Below are positions 1 to 12,060 of a stretch of 64,000 nt of DNA, in pieces. Origin of the DNA: Nymphaea colorata (taxonomy: Eukaryota; Streptophyta; Magnoliopsida; Nymphaeales; Nymphaeaceae); the NCBI RefSeq assembly GCF_008831285.2, contig NC_045140.1, positions 25,376,131 to 25,440,130 on the forward strand, given 5' to 3'. The notes beneath the pieces are model-generated. The model did no database searches. It worked only from the letters and a program-made list of their open reading frames with translations, and was not told where the DNA came from. Made by a program: the position numbers and the translations under genes. The stretch's first letter is position 1. The number at the start of each line of letters is the position of its first letter.

Positions 1-1924
1 TCTAGAATCAAGTTTCGATTCTGTCATTTCCTTACTTGGAATTTAATCACATCGGATTTGAGAAGGGCTTATTGTCCGATCTAGAAAAAGAAGAACAAAA
101 TTCCGCTTTCCGTCTCTGCATCTTTGGAACCATTGGAAGCAAAAAAACACGTTAATTTGGTATACAAAACGTTACTTTCCTCCTTCCAACAAAAAAACGG
201 AAACCAGCTACTTGCCTACGGCACGGGCCGTGGTTAAGACGTTAGCCGCGCACGCCACCTACAGGACCTTTCCGTGCACGTTTTGTGAACATGGTATACT
301 TACTACTACATGATTATGCTTCTTAAATTTGAATACGATTTTTATTTGTCCTAATAGTAACTATAGAATTAAGTAAATCTTGGACTTTATGATAGCAAAC
401 AAGCCGCCGTCGAACTAAAAAACTTTGTGCGCGTGAAATGAATGAAGACAATCCAACCTTCAGCGTTTATGGATTCCCAACTTCTTGCCAAGTTCCACTC
501 GATGAGCAGATAGAAAGCACGCAGCAATTCGCATCCAAGCCCGTTGGAGCAGGGGCGGAACCAGGGTAGGGCTCGCAAAAAATTTACATGTAAAAGGCTA
601 GAAACAGAGGCCTCCATCTGACTTTACATTATAAAAATCGATCTACCCCATGCGTCTTTCTTTTCAGAATTTTTACTGGAACTCAAAAGCAGCTTTTGAC
701 CTCTTCGGCTCCGGTAAGGAGAAAATGGGGTTTCGGTTCATGTTAAGACAGTTACATTAATCTTCCTACTCGTTTGAACATTAATCGACATCTATCTGTT
801 GAAAGATGTCTTGAAATACAAGGCAACACATCTAAGTGACAAACATGCCGCAGTATATGAAAGAAGGAGATCAGCAAGCACAGGGGCAAAACCAGAAATC
901 TTTTTTAAGGGTCAAATAATATTTCAAAATTTGTATAAAACAATTTTTATACTGTAAGTCCCCTCCCCCACCCCTCAAAAAATAATAATAAGTGGGGACA
1001 CGCCGCACAAAGGCGAGCTCTACCTTTGCTTTCTGATGACAACACTTGCAAAAGTTTATTTTTTTATTTTTCCATTTTTAGGGAGATAATTAGTTTTTAA
1101 GCGCTTATTTGACGTGGTTTAAGTGTTGGGCAGTTTTTTATTATTCGCCCCTTTTGTTGGGCGCCATTTTATTATTAAATTTGCACTTGGGCTTCCAGCT
1201 AACATTTCTTTTTTTTTCTTTGACTTGGAAATAGGAGGGTAGAATCTAGCGGTTGCACGTAATTTTGGTTGGGGAGCAAACTCCTCCAGTCTACGTACTT
1301 TCTAAGTTAGAGCAAGCAAGAAATAGCCTTTGACTTGATTAAATTAAGTTGGGTGCAACATATTGTGTGCGGCCAAATTTGTGCATAATTGGCTTGCAAT
1401 GATGGAGCTAGGACCTTTTTCTCATCTCCATTAGAATAAAATTTGTGAACCTGCATGCTATTGAATCTGGTCGATGCTGACTAACTTCGACTAGGCAGGA
1501 CCACGAAACTTAGATTGGCAGGGTCGATCCGTCCAGTCAGCCACCTCAAGCCCACCCGAAACAGATCAAGTATGACTGAAACTCCCGGTTTAGTTCTGTG
1601 AACCAATTAACTAGAGGGAGGGCCGGCGGAGATGGTGGTTCCGTGTTCAAAGATTGGTTGACTTGAGTAGTAGGACTCAGGCTGCGTGGTGGGTCGACCG
1701 GTTTGGTTAACCATGTCAATTCCACAAGGAGAATCATCACCATGCCATGCAGAAAACCGTGTAGAGGCCAGAGAGGAAAAGCAGCCAAGAAAGAATACGA
1801 AGAACAAATTAAGATGGAGTGCATAATCCCGTGGGCATGGTCATTTTTTTCTCGCGCAAATTTCTAAACCATTACATCTGAAGCCAGTCTGTTTGCCTTG
1901 GCAAAACAATGAAACAGCGAAGAT
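1..1924. other. Gene-free spacer
   Basis: No open frame here looks like a protein family I know. The stretch is AT-rich with several short homopolymer runs. It lies downstream of the minus-strand gene that ends at 1925, so its right edge probably holds that gene's 3' UTR. I see no RNA gene or intact mobile element. Confidence 0.5.
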
Positions 1925-2489
1925 TCAGGAAGCAGAATCACGATAGAGACGTGGACGCGTCAAATGCAAAGGTCCCCTCCTGAGGCGGTCCTCCTTGATC
2001 CCTTTGTACAATGCCACCCTATTGAGGGGCATATCTGCCGGAACACCGTCGCCGTACTCTTCTTCGCTGATTGCAGGAAGCCGCCGCCGGCAACTCATCT
2101 CGGGCCGGCTCTTCCTATACGCCCGGTTATTCGAAGAAGGCTCGAGGACCTCGTCCGCGAATGCCACTCTCTTCATCCTCGACCGTTCTTTCCGTCCTGC
2201 AGAATCCATTAATATCAAGATTCAACAGGAAAAGGCAATTTATCAACAGCATCTATAGGAACGTCGAAATTAAGGAGAAGAAAAATAAGGGGGTGCACAA
2301 AAGAAGGTAAGGTTTCCTCGTCGTCAACGCAGATAGATAAGGAAAACGGAGACGGTTTTGGTTACCTAATTCGCGTCGTATCTGGTTCTTGAAGTCGGAG
2401 ACGAGTTGCTGGTGTGCCTTCAGGACGACGTAGAAGATGCTGCCGGAAAGAGCAACTACAGCCGCGAAGCCGATGCCTTCAGAGCTCAT
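1925..2489 (-). CDS. Small conserved plant membrane protein of unknown function (two exons)
   Basis: Exon 1 is 2489-2366 and exon 2 is 2196-1925, with a 169-bp GT-AG intron splitting a glycine codon; the product is about 131 residues. The N-terminus (MSSEGIGFAAVVALSGSIFY) is a single hydrophobic segment of about 20 residues, followed by a basic stretch. After the splice comes a motif reading FADEVLEPSSNN (about residues 53-64), then a basic patch and, near the C-terminus, MPLNRVALYKGI. From memory, this order of TM segment, FAD-x-V-x-EPSSNN and MPxNRxALYxGI recurs in short uncharacterised plant proteins. An in-frame ATG two codons upstream (2495) is possible; I chose 2489 because homologues begin MSSEG. 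No catalytic motif is visible and no function can be assigned. The protein is probably anchored in a membrane by its N-terminus. Confidence 0.7.
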
Positions 2490-3100
2490 GATCATCGATC
2501 GACAAGCCGGATGCTCCCCACATGCAGTATTACCGATGAACAAGGAAAGTGAAGGGCCGGATTCTCCCCACAACGCAAGAACCAAAACGAACCGAGGAAG
2601 GCGAGCCTTCTTGTAACAATAATTATTCAAGGTTGACGTCGAAGGGAGTTTTCTTGAAGAGGGGTCGGCCTTCTCCTACCATTTTTGCGCTCTCCCCAAC
2701 GCAAACTCTCTCTCTCAACTTCTCTTCTCTTTCGGTTCAGAGGTTTTTTTACTTTCTTGTGAAGGGGGGATGCGTGGGGAAGAGGGGAATTTATTTTGGG
2801 AGAGCGAACAGGAGATCCTGTGATCTGCAGGGTGGTCGAAGTTCGCAGCACGCCTCTCTTCCCACTTCGTCTATTCTGTTTCGAAGTTTTTCAACCACCC
2901 AACGTAACGGTTTAAAGTTAGAAAGGGCATTGATTTGGGGGAGAAGCAGTGGTGGTGGCTCGGCCATCTTTACCTCTCAACCCAATACCAATGTGCCACT
3001 CTCTCTGATCTTTTACCCCTCTCTTTTATTGAAAAATAGTATTTGTTATACCACGAATATATATATATATATATAAGAACCCTTCCACCTTTAGTCAATT
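2490..3100 (-). promoter_or_regulatory. Presumed promoter and 5' leader of the small membrane-protein gene
   Basis: This is the upstream side of the minus-strand gene starting at 2489. It contains pyrimidine/purine-biased tracts around 2700-2760 and an (AT)n run at about 3057-3075. No core promoter element could be fixed with confidence; the call rests on position only. Confidence 0.3.
3057..3075. repeat. (AT)n microsatellite
   Basis: An uninterrupted alternating AT run of about 19 bases in the upstream region of the small membrane-protein gene. Confidence 0.85.
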
Positions 3101-3253
3101 TTCAGTCTTAAAAGTTTGAGTCTTAAAAAGGGATTGGTTACATATCCATATAGGAAAACTGAACAGTGAAATTGGTTCTCTAAAAGCATTCAACATAATG
3201 AACAGTTAGTAAAAAAAAGAAGAAAAAACAATTAGCGTCATCTTTTTCTCTTT

Positions 3254-3321
3254 ATTTTTATCTCAATCATCAATATTTTTTAGATAGATTTTTATCTCAA
3301 TCATCAATATTTTTTAGATAG
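3254..3321. repeat. 34-bp perfect tandem duplication
   Basis: Two identical 34-base copies (3254-3287 and 3288-3321), each starting ATTTTTATCTC and ending TTTTTTAGATAG. The perfect match implies a recent duplication. The bases just to the right (about 3322-3370) resemble an end of the short inverted-repeat element at 35636-35796. Confidence 0.85.
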
Positions 3322-5946
3322 AGGACCTTGATTAGATAGTTAAGTGACTTGGATAGCCAGAATCCACGCACATGGTGTTTCTAAAATAAGAAGAACATGC
3401 AAGAATTAATAACATTGTTTATTGAAGCCAAGCGAGGCATTGCCTACATAAGCATAGTATTCAAGACGTTGAAAATATAATATTCATAACACAATGAAAA
3501 ATTTAAAAACAATTAACACATACAAAATTAAAGAATTATAAAAAAAACTCATTTAATTTGTGTTTATAATGTTTTTTTATACACATATGTTAATACAATC
3601 ATGTTATATTCACAATGCAGGATAAAACAGATTAAATCCAGAGTCACAAGGCAAAACTCAAACACATCAAAGAGCTAGTTGCATGTTTATCCATTATTTT
3701 GGTATAGATCTAGAGACTGTAACTGAAATGAAAATTTACGACAGCAAAAATGACTTCTAATAAACTTTTGCAGGGATAATAAAAAGTAGCTAGATTTCCC
3801 TGCCCTATCCAGCGAACAAGAAAGCCTAAGATCAAGTACAGAATGCTCCGCTAATTTTATTATTATGAAGTTGGGCAGGAGGGCAACATAGAGCTTAAGC
3901 AATGCGGTTAACCACCCCCAAACTTGCGAACATCTGAATCAGGAGCCGAGACAAGGATGAGGCAACTTCCAAGTAAACCCCGACGGAATGAGGAGTCGAC
4001 AATAGAAGTGTAACAAGATTCTTGGCAAGCCAAAAAAGAAGCAAGCGTAGTAAAAGAGGGAGGCGAGGGCTACCGGCCAGGCATTGCTGGCTGGCAGCCC
4101 TCAACCGAGAGAGAGAGGGTCTCAGGCATCTTCGAGAGTAAGGGGAAGAGAGAGAAAGGAAAATAACATTAACATACTCACGATGCATAAATCATAGAGA
4201 GGAGAAGCCTAACCCCATGAAGCGCACGTCTCAATTTACAGAAGGTAACGCTTTGAAGGTTGAAGCGTATTGGTTTCCAAATGCTTCGAGGCATACACTT
4301 CCAAATACTATAGATTGGTTGCGTGACAGAGTTCAGTCGCAATGGCAAAATTATGGTTTTATGTTTGGTAGACATTTTTATTTGTTCAAGTTTTTCCGTT
4401 GACTTCTTCCAATTAGAGTGCGATTACCCCCAATATCCTTTGTCATTTATTGATAGTGTCCTATGCATTTATTCGTGTACTTCATACATGCCAAATATCC
4501 ACCCATCTAGGAAACTCATTACATGAAATATGATAAATGGTAAATCATTTACATGGCTACTTAGGCTTTAGGAAGACAAAGGCATGATAATTCTTCTCCG
4601 AAAGGATAGGCTTGTACGCGGTCATGGACATCCTTAATGAAGCCCTTTGATGGACCTCCAATCGGCGAGGCCCTTGAGGTCCGTCCTCCATAAGAAGACC
4701 TTCACTTTACATGACCACTGACGCCCCTCTTACAGGTTTCAATCTCAGAGACCAAATGTTGTGCCACTTACAATTGATTCCAAATAGAACATGTTTGGGT
4801 GCGTATATATTTAACCTTTAGAAAAGTATGCATCGTATAAACTACCATCCAGCATCATCATGTGACACTTGATTGACGAGATTTACAATTCCTATCCATC
4901 GGCCATTGCCTTCTCTGTGCATGTGGGTGGGTGTGCGTGTGTGTGTTTGTGTATAATGTTCGACTATATATAACCTCAGAACACAACGTACGAACCATTG
5001 TCTATGATGTGTCTGTGTGTGTGTTCTATTATATAACATCAAAATATAGCGTTTGAACCATTGTCTAGCATATTTATTGCATGACATCTGATAAATAAGA
5101 TTAGAGAGAGAAGCGCGCGAGTCTTTGGATTTAGGTCTTTCATCGCCCCATTGCCTGATTAGAACAGTTTGGTTTTTTCCTTTTTCTTCTGAGAGAAAAC
5201 GCCATTCCCTTCCTTTTTCAGTTTATTCTACTTTTTACCTGTTTCTGCAAATTATGGTAGAGGTGTCCTTTGATAAAGAAATGTTATGGAGGCGTTGTCC
5301 TATTATAATAAAATACTGTTAACCATGATAAAGCAGAGAGAATTTGAACAACCCATAACCAAGTAGAGGTAAGTCCAAGTCAGAAAAAAGAAGTGAGACG
5401 TGAAAAGAATATAATGAGACGGAAAATACTTATTTCCTACACAAAGGTTCTTCTCTTCACAATATGCTAGCAATCGCTTCCATACACATATTTGCACAGC
5501 ACCAGTAGATTTCTAATGGTTTTCAGCAGCACCATCAGAGAACATGCGCCAAATAAAAATTATCATCAAAATATCATCTGGTCTAAAGGTCCCCTTTTCT
5601 CCTAGTCTGCATTTTTTTCCCTTTTTTGTTTAAACCAGCACATGCATGTGGTTACCTAGGCTGCTATTTTTTCATGTTTCATTCAAAGGATGTGCCTTTC
5701 TGCCAGAAACATCTTAAAATAATTTTGCAATTTATCTTTACCTCAACAAGGGGCATCAAGGCCCCTAAACCATTGCAATAATAAGATGGAGCAACAAACA
5801 TCGGTATCATGTTGGTGTACATAAACACCCTTAAGAAGCATGCCTCTAACAGCAGACAAGCAGAAAGTTTTCCCTTTTCAGACCATGTCTCCGACATGCC
5901 AATCATCCTTCAGATAGTAAGGACCAAAAGGCAGTAAGATTAGAAA
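3322..5946. other. Gene-free spacer
   Basis: AT-rich sequence with a GT-rich patch around 4920-4950. Only short open frames without family resemblance occur here. I see no RNA gene and no complete mobile element. Confidence 0.45.
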
Positions 5947-6018
5947 GACAAGCATGTTACAGAAAGTTAAGACAAGCATGTTACAGAAAGTTAAGACAAG
6001 CATGTTACAGAAAGTTAA
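5947..6018. repeat. 24-bp perfect tandem repeat, three copies
   Basis: Three identical 24-base units (5947-5970, 5971-5994, 5995-6018), each starting GACAAGCATG and ending AAAGTTAA. A shorter decayed piece follows. There is no coding frame through it. Confidence 0.9.
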
Positions 6019-7111
6019 GGCATGAATTTACAATAAAGATGCAAGGAAAAGGGTTAAGCAAATAAAAGAAAGAGACCATAACTTTCAGAAGAGTAACAGG
6101 AAGGATGCTTTTGCTTTAGCCGGGATCATTTCTAACCTCCTCTAAAAGAAATACAGCAAAAGCTTTTTGACAGATAGAGATTCTAAGCAAATTAAAGGAT
6201 GTGATGATGTTTCCATCCTTTCGGTTATGGTGCCTTTGCAGATAGAGTTGGTGTGTTTTCTTGATCCATATCCAAATATTGCAAAAGGCATGTCCAATTA
6301 TCTGAATGGGTTGAAATGTCCCTCCTCTGAATCCTTTAATATGCACAAAGTCATGTAATTATCTTGGGAGAACATTCAAATAGACACTAGACTACTAGAG
6401 CAAAGTCCATTAACAGGGGGCTGATGCATGGCATATTGTTTATGTGCAATTTTTTTCTGTCCAAATGCATTCCCATTAAAAATATTAGTAGTGCAGCATC
6501 GTCAAAGTAAATCACAACTAGAGTTGAAAAATCTAGAAAAGAAACGTTTTTATGAAATAAGTCATTTCATGTAGTTACTTTTCATTTTTCCCATTTGCTT
6601 TCTGGAAGTTGTCACTCTTCATCAGTTAATCATGAGAAGATTGTTCTAACTTAGTGCCAAATAAGCAATTAAAACTTAAAGACATAGTTCTCACTATTGT
6701 TAATTTTATTAGTTTACTATTCAATAATATTTTAAAGTCTGTGATGACAAAACAATATTTATGTTATATGGCTATATCTGCATCTTATAAAGGAGCTTTT
6801 ATAATTTGAAATTGGTATATTTTGTTAGATGGAAGCCAAGACAATGGATCATAAATTTACCTTCAACTCATTTTCCTAGACTAGATTAAAATGGCATCAC
6901 AAAGACATCCATTTATTTGGTTTATTCAGCAAATACCATTGCCCTAAACACATCTGCATGAACAAGAAAGGTGACATATTCTTCACACCCTCGGCATTGG
7001 GACCTGCAACTAAGTTCACCTTCATTTCTCAAGTAAACTACCAATGAATGAATCAATCACTTTTGAAATAACACGGCTAGGAAAATAGCCTTATGTACAT
7101 AGCAGTTTTCA
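6019..7111. other. Gene-free spacer
   Basis: AT-rich sequence without a recognisable protein or RNA gene. Short open frames on both strands lack any family signature. Confidence 0.45.
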
Positions 7112-7915
7112 ATATGTTGTAGAAGGCATATTGTAACGTGTATCGGTCAGGCAGAACTATATGCCGTATCATTGCATATTGTAATGTACCGTGAACGTAT
7201 CATAAAATTATTTTTTTAATTAATAAAAAGTCAGAAAAATCAGAAAAGATAGAAAAAGTAAACAAAAAAAATCACGAAAAATGTGTTCTATATGAAAAAA
7301 ACTCATCACATATGTAAGGAACATTCATTATTCATCATTCATAAGTCGTTATATGTTAACAACACATTAAGAAAATAAAATAAATATCTTCATAAAATAA
7401 ATAGAAAGTTAGAAACCCATGGCAAACTTTAGAAAACAATAAAAATATATGTAAAACTTGAAATTGAGAGATTCTATACCTTTTGTCGAAGAAGAAATAC
7501 AAAAGCCTTTTTTTCCAAACACGAATAGGTTTCCCATACGCAAATCTCCCTTCAAACAGTCTATTTCTCCCCCAAAATCACATTTATTTGGCAATTTCTC
7601 TCCATAACCTGAAAAAACAATCCCTCCCAGAGCTATTAGAAGTATTAGAAATGGAGGGGAAGAAGCAGTCTTAGAAAAGAAATTGATCAAAAGGGGGCAC
7701 ATTGTACCCCTTTTTTAAAAATTGCACCATAACATAAGATATGGGTTGTATCGACTGTATCACACAATGTAGCAGTCGTATCATAAGATAACATTTATAT
7801 TGTAAAATAACTGCCGATACACATACGACACACATTTTTCATGTATATCGTAGGCATATCATATAGGTTTTGCTGACCTATACGATATGGTGTATCGTAC
7901 AATACGGATAACACT
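7112..7915. mobile_element. Probable non-autonomous inverted-repeat DNA element (about 0.8 kb, decayed)
   Basis: The two ends read as an imperfect inverted repeat of roughly 80 bases. GTATCGGTCAGGCAGAAC near 7140 pairs with the reverse complement of the right end, GTATAGGTCAGCAAAACC near 7890, and the agreement continues into CTATATG on both sides. The interior is very AT-rich and has no transposase frame. Repeated GTATCGTA-like words near both ends add further pairing. Exact edges and target duplication could not be fixed, so the superfamily is open; the divergence between the arms suggests an old insertion. Confidence 0.4.
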
Positions 7916-8765
7916 TTTTATACATCCAGTAAGAAGAGGCTCATCCTGGAATACCAATACCGTGTGAAGAAGAACACCATTGGTACAAGTATCACAATCT
8001 TTCTACCAACTATTCCAAAATAATTATATTAACTCCATGTGCTAAAAGACAATGTGCTAAAGGATTGGCGCACAAAATAAAAACAATCTAATAAGCTGAC
8101 CATATGTTAGAACAATATATCACGTGCATGTTTTAAGTCTAAAAGAATATGCACAGCAACTCACTTGCATATTTTACTTAAACAGGTAATAATGAAAAAA
8201 CACAAAATAGTTAGATAAATCAAAAGGCAGTTCTGCATGACGAACTTTATATCTCGGTTTTGGAATATAACAAATATGACAAATCAACCAAGCAGGTTCA
8301 TCATGTATGCCAGGCATTTTGGATTCACTAGAAAACAAAGTAGACCAATCAGACATAGAAAGAAGTATACTACAGATATGTTACAAATCAAGAAATTGGA
8401 AATACCTGTAAATTGCACTCACCAAGAATTTGCCAGTTCACATACAACCATGTGTGACATCATTTACTCTCCTTTGTGAAGCCTCAACATATTCCATCAA
8501 GTTACAAAGCAGCATAAGAGGAAATAATTAGGACAAAAACAAGAGAAAAGTATAAAAAGTAACTACCTTTTGGACAATAGAAGTCATGACCATTAGGAAA
8601 TGAAGAGGCTTAGCTTGGAAAAATATGAACACAAAGAAAGGGAATATGTACCATTCTTAGGATTATTTGCATGTTGGCATACCATAGCAGATCACTGTTG
8701 ATGCCAAAGGAGATGCAACACCAGAGCCAGAATCCTCATGATAGCGTTTGGAACAAGTTTGTAGC
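7916..8765. other. 3' side of the PPR gene and spacer
   Basis: This AT-rich stretch lies downstream of the minus-strand PPR gene and should include its 3' UTR. No separate gene can be supported. Confidence 0.4.
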
Positions 8766-10184
8766 TTACCTTCTAAGTCGAGAACCCTTCCTTTGCTTCT
8801 TTCTTTTCTTTCTTGTAGCAATCTCATCCTCCTTTGTGATAGCATTCAGCACACTCCTGCACTCCTCCAATTCCATCTTTGTCAGCTTTCTTATTGGTTT
8901 AAAAACTCTTGTTCTCATTGGATTCAACAAATTGGCTGAACACTGAAGAATGAATCCTGCCTCAACTGCCTCATCCCAAAGCTGCTTACCCTTTTCAAAT
9001 TCACCACTCCTGCATAGCTTCTCTATTAACAAATCATACATGGGACCACATTCTTGTGGACAATTCCTCTTCATTCTGGCAAACATTGCTAATGCATGGC
9101 CAACTTGATCAACCCCACAGAGAACTCCAATTAAATCATGATAAAACCTCAAACTAGGCACTAGGCCATCATTGAACATTTCATCCACAATTCGATTGCC
9201 TCTAACTATTCTGCCAGTTAAATACAGCAGCCTTACAACCAGAAAGTAAGTCATCCAATCAGGTGCACAGCCCAAACTCTTCATAGATAATAAAATGTGG
9301 CAGGCTTCCTTTACTCTACGTACTCGACTCAGACATGAAAGCAATATATTAAAGCTAACTGAACTTGGAAAAACACCAGAAGATCGCATTTCCATCATCA
9401 AATCATTTGCGTCTTGAACCAATGCAGATGGATTGCACTTGACGTTCTTTTCACATATGCATCTAAGCAAGTCATTGTAGATCAATATACCTGGAGCAAT
9501 GCTTTCATTTCTCATCTCATTGAGCACCCTTTTTGCCTCCTTCACATTGCCATTTAGACACCATCCATGAACCAAGCATGTGTATATAGTAGGTCCCATC
9601 CCAAACATATTCTTGCTTCTCCAAACAACTTGTTCAGCCTTCTTAGCATGACCCTGCTGGCACAGAGCATGGACCAACTTGGTGAAGCTGCCCTTGTCCC
9701 TCGGACAGTTTAGACTCTCAATGTTCTTGAAAAGACCTACAGCATCATCCTCTTTGCCAAACCTCACAAGGGTGTCAACCAAACAGCCCCAAGTTTCCAC
9801 ATCCATCTTTCTTCTCTCCTTCTTTAGATCATGCAACAAAATCTCTATGGCTGTGAGGTCCCCCTTCTCAGCAAATATACGAATCAGGAAATTGAATTCA
9901 ACATCACCCAAGTCAGAAGAACTTTTTTGTCTAGACCACATGAAAAATCTAAGAAGTCTTCTGGGATGAACTTGGTCTTTGCATGAATATACCACCTGGG
10001 TAACTTGGTCTTTTGTGACTTGGACTCCAGATTGGTTGAGACTTGCTTCTAGATCTTCAAGACTCCCAACACCAGATACAATTTGACAGACTTTCTCAAT
10101 GCCTAATGAAGTGCAAAAGGATACTAACTGGGAGAAGGATTGCGAAAGTTGTCTTACAAGATGGATACGCGTTGGTTTCAGCAT
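8766..10184 (-). CDS. P-class pentatricopeptide repeat protein, probably mitochondrial
   Basis: A single intronless frame of 472 residues. The N-terminus (MLKPTRIHLVRQLSQSF) is rich in Arg, Ser and hydroxylated residues with no acidic residue, as expected of a mitochondrial presequence. From about residue 95 to 400 it consists of degenerate 35-residue helical repeats with typical PPR words such as TYFLVVRLLYLTGRI and MYDLLIEKLCRSGEFEKG. No E, DYW or SMR domain follows; the tail is lysine/arginine-rich (KKRKKQRKGSRLRR). The wording and repeat order match what I recall of the Arabidopsis At5g61370 protein, including FVVRLLYLTGR and YDLIGVLCGV. P-class PPR proteins bind organellar RNA and affect its stability, splicing or translation; the target here is unknown. 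The ATG at 10184 is the first in frame and gives a good presequence. Confidence 0.95.
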   Translation of the reverse strand: MLKPTRIHLVRQLSQSFSQLVSFCTSLGIEKVCQIVSGVGSLEDLEASLNQSGVQVTKDQVTQVVYSCKDQVHPRRLLRFFMWSRQKSSSDLGDVEFNFLIRIFAEKGDLTAIEILLHDLKKERRKMDVETWGCLVDTLVRFGKEDDAVGLFKNIESLNCPRDKGSFTKLVHALCQQGHAKKAEQVVWRSKNMFGMGPTIYTCLVHGWCLNGNVKEAKRVLNEMRNESIAPGILIYNDLLRCICEKNVKCNPSALVQDANDLMMEMRSSGVFPSSVSFNILLSCLSRVRRVKEACHILLSMKSLGCAPDWMTYFLVVRLLYLTGRIVRGNRIVDEMFNDGLVPSLRFYHDLIGVLCGVDQVGHALAMFARMKRNCPQECGPMYDLLIEKLCRSGEFEKGKQLWDEAVEAGFILQCSANLLNPMRTRVFKPIRKLTKMELEECRSVLNAITKEDEIATRKKRKKQRKGSRLRR

Positions 10185-12060
10185 AGTTTATGATACTGGC
10201 TTGTTGACATCAGTTACAAGATATGTATAGATGTGAACCCAAAAGTGCATCAGCAAAAGAGATGCCCTAGCGAACTCTAAGACTATGATAGTGTGATGGA
10301 CAAAAAAGAGAACCACACTAGTTGTTTGTTGAAAATGCTTGAGCCAAAGAATAACCCCTAGCCTCGTCTTCTCCTTCACAGAGTCTGCTATCTTTTGAAC
10401 TGATTATTACAAACAAACAGGAACGATAAGCACGGAAGATAAATTTGAATATAAATACCAGTGTACTCATATTAGCATACATATGTAGATGCAGACACAT
10501 GAACAGCAGAATTCCATTTTGGATGCAAAAATAATCAGAAAAAGAACTAGTGTCTTCTTGTCAACGGTAAAACAATTAAAAAGTTGTATCATCTGCCGCT
10601 AATCCACCGATGTACGTATCATTAAACTATAGTGCCAGGCTGCCAGCAACACACTTACAAAAAAAATTAACAAACAAAGAGATATTTGGATAAGTCTTAT
10701 GAAAGATACGTAAACAGAAACTTAATATGTAAGAAAATAGCCATATCAATACCCATTATCAAGTAAAGGCGATTCAAACATGTATCTGTTTAAATCAACA
10801 GAAGAAAAGGGAGAAGGTTTGCTGATAGCTGCTACAAATTAGAACGCCCACCCATTTTCGGTAGATGTTCAAATATATGGTAGAGTAGAAATCACCAAAA
10901 TCAACTCAGGACACAAACAAAAAAAACTAAGAGCACGTTGTTGCATCATCCGAATCAAAAAATGCAGCCAATAAGAAGAGAAAAAGAATAAGGGGAAAAA
11001 CGGGAAAACAAACAAATGCATAGACAGAAAGAGGAAACAAGGTAGGGAAAGAACATCTTGCGTTGTTTGTCGTCGAGCTGCAGTAAAAGGGGGCATATGC
11101 AGGATGTGAGAGAGAGTGAGGAAAAGAGAGAGACTGAAGGGGGAGAGAGAGACGGGATGATAGAGAGAGGTCGACAGCACATACCTACGAAGCTTGACCT
11201 GATGCTTTGGAGGAAAAAACATTGCCCTCCTGCAGAGAAGGGAGAAGGCGGTGAGCACCTACTTCGACCAGCCAAAGAGGGCGTGGGCAGGGGTGAGAGA
11301 GGGTGAGGAAATTAGAGAGATAGAAGATAGAGAGAAAGGTAGAAAATACTGTGGAGGAAACAACCATGTGCCGCTGTAGAAGAAGACTTCAAAAATTCCT
11401 GACGCTGAGGAAGAAGAGGACGAGACCAACGATAGAGAGAGAAGAGAAGCGGCTTCGGCCCTAACGGGCACAAAAAATATCAGCGAACAAAAGTCGGACC
11501 TACCACGGATAAAAATTCGTATTTTGGGTCTTCTGAGTAGAGATTTTTCATGAGTAGAGATATTTCACCCGTGCATGATGAGTCACAGATAAAATTCAAA
11601 AACATAGGCAAATGTTTGCGCTCCACAGTAAAACTCCTAGTCATCAAACAGATAGCCATTAGGATTCATCGATCATGTCTCCAACAAAAATTATGATGAA
11701 AAATGGCCTATCCTCTTTGCTATCCCTACATTCCGAGACCATGAAATTGTGCCCAAAAAAAAAAACTAGAAAGAGTTCAAAGAAAGAGACATTCAGCATC
11801 CTATGCATCACAACTGTTCGCAGAAGCAAGAAACAATTCGTTTCAAGGATCCAGCTAATCAGCGAGAGAGCGAGAGATAGTACCTGCGAGTGAGAACAGA
11901 AGGATGAGAGAGTCGATCTGATGAGGAATGGACGACCCTCGGAAGTTAAACCGTGAAAAGGGCGTTCGATGCAGAAGACCCCTTTATTGGGCGCGGGAGA
12001 TTTGTCCTGGGGATTTCTATTCGTAAAATGTCGTCTTTGAGTTTTCTCAGACGCATCCAC
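10185..12060 (-). promoter_or_regulatory. Presumed leader (possibly spliced) and promoter of the PPR gene
   Basis: Upstream of the PPR start there is no further coding sequence, but on the minus strand there are consensus-like splice signals: a donor CAG|GTACTA with exon end at 11884, an acceptor CTGCAG|GAGGGC with exon start at 11229, and a donor TAG|GTATGT with exon end at 11185. They would make a 45-base leader exon. The region between 11058 and 11420 is strongly GA-rich on the plus strand. That the PPR transcript uses these sites is inference from position alone. Confidence 0.25.
11060..11425. repeat. Diverged tandem duplication in GA-rich leader region
   Basis: Two neighbouring segments (about 11085-11240 and 11270-11390) share the same order of words: GGGC-x-T-x-TGCAGG or GGGCAGG, then TGAGAGAG-x-GTGAGGAAA, then GA-rich filler, then TTTGGAGGAAA or TGTGGAGGAAAC, then CTGCAGAGAAG or CTGTAGAAGAAG. 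They are clearly related but differ by many substitutions and by length. Read on the minus strand, each unit ends in a pyrimidine tract followed by CAG, so a 3' splice-site-like module has been duplicated. Confidence 0.5.

Noticed and set aside
11659-12060. 133-codon minus-strand frame upstream of the PPR gene
   Set aside because: No homology is recognised, and a good splice donor interrupts it at 11884; more likely leader sequence than a gene.
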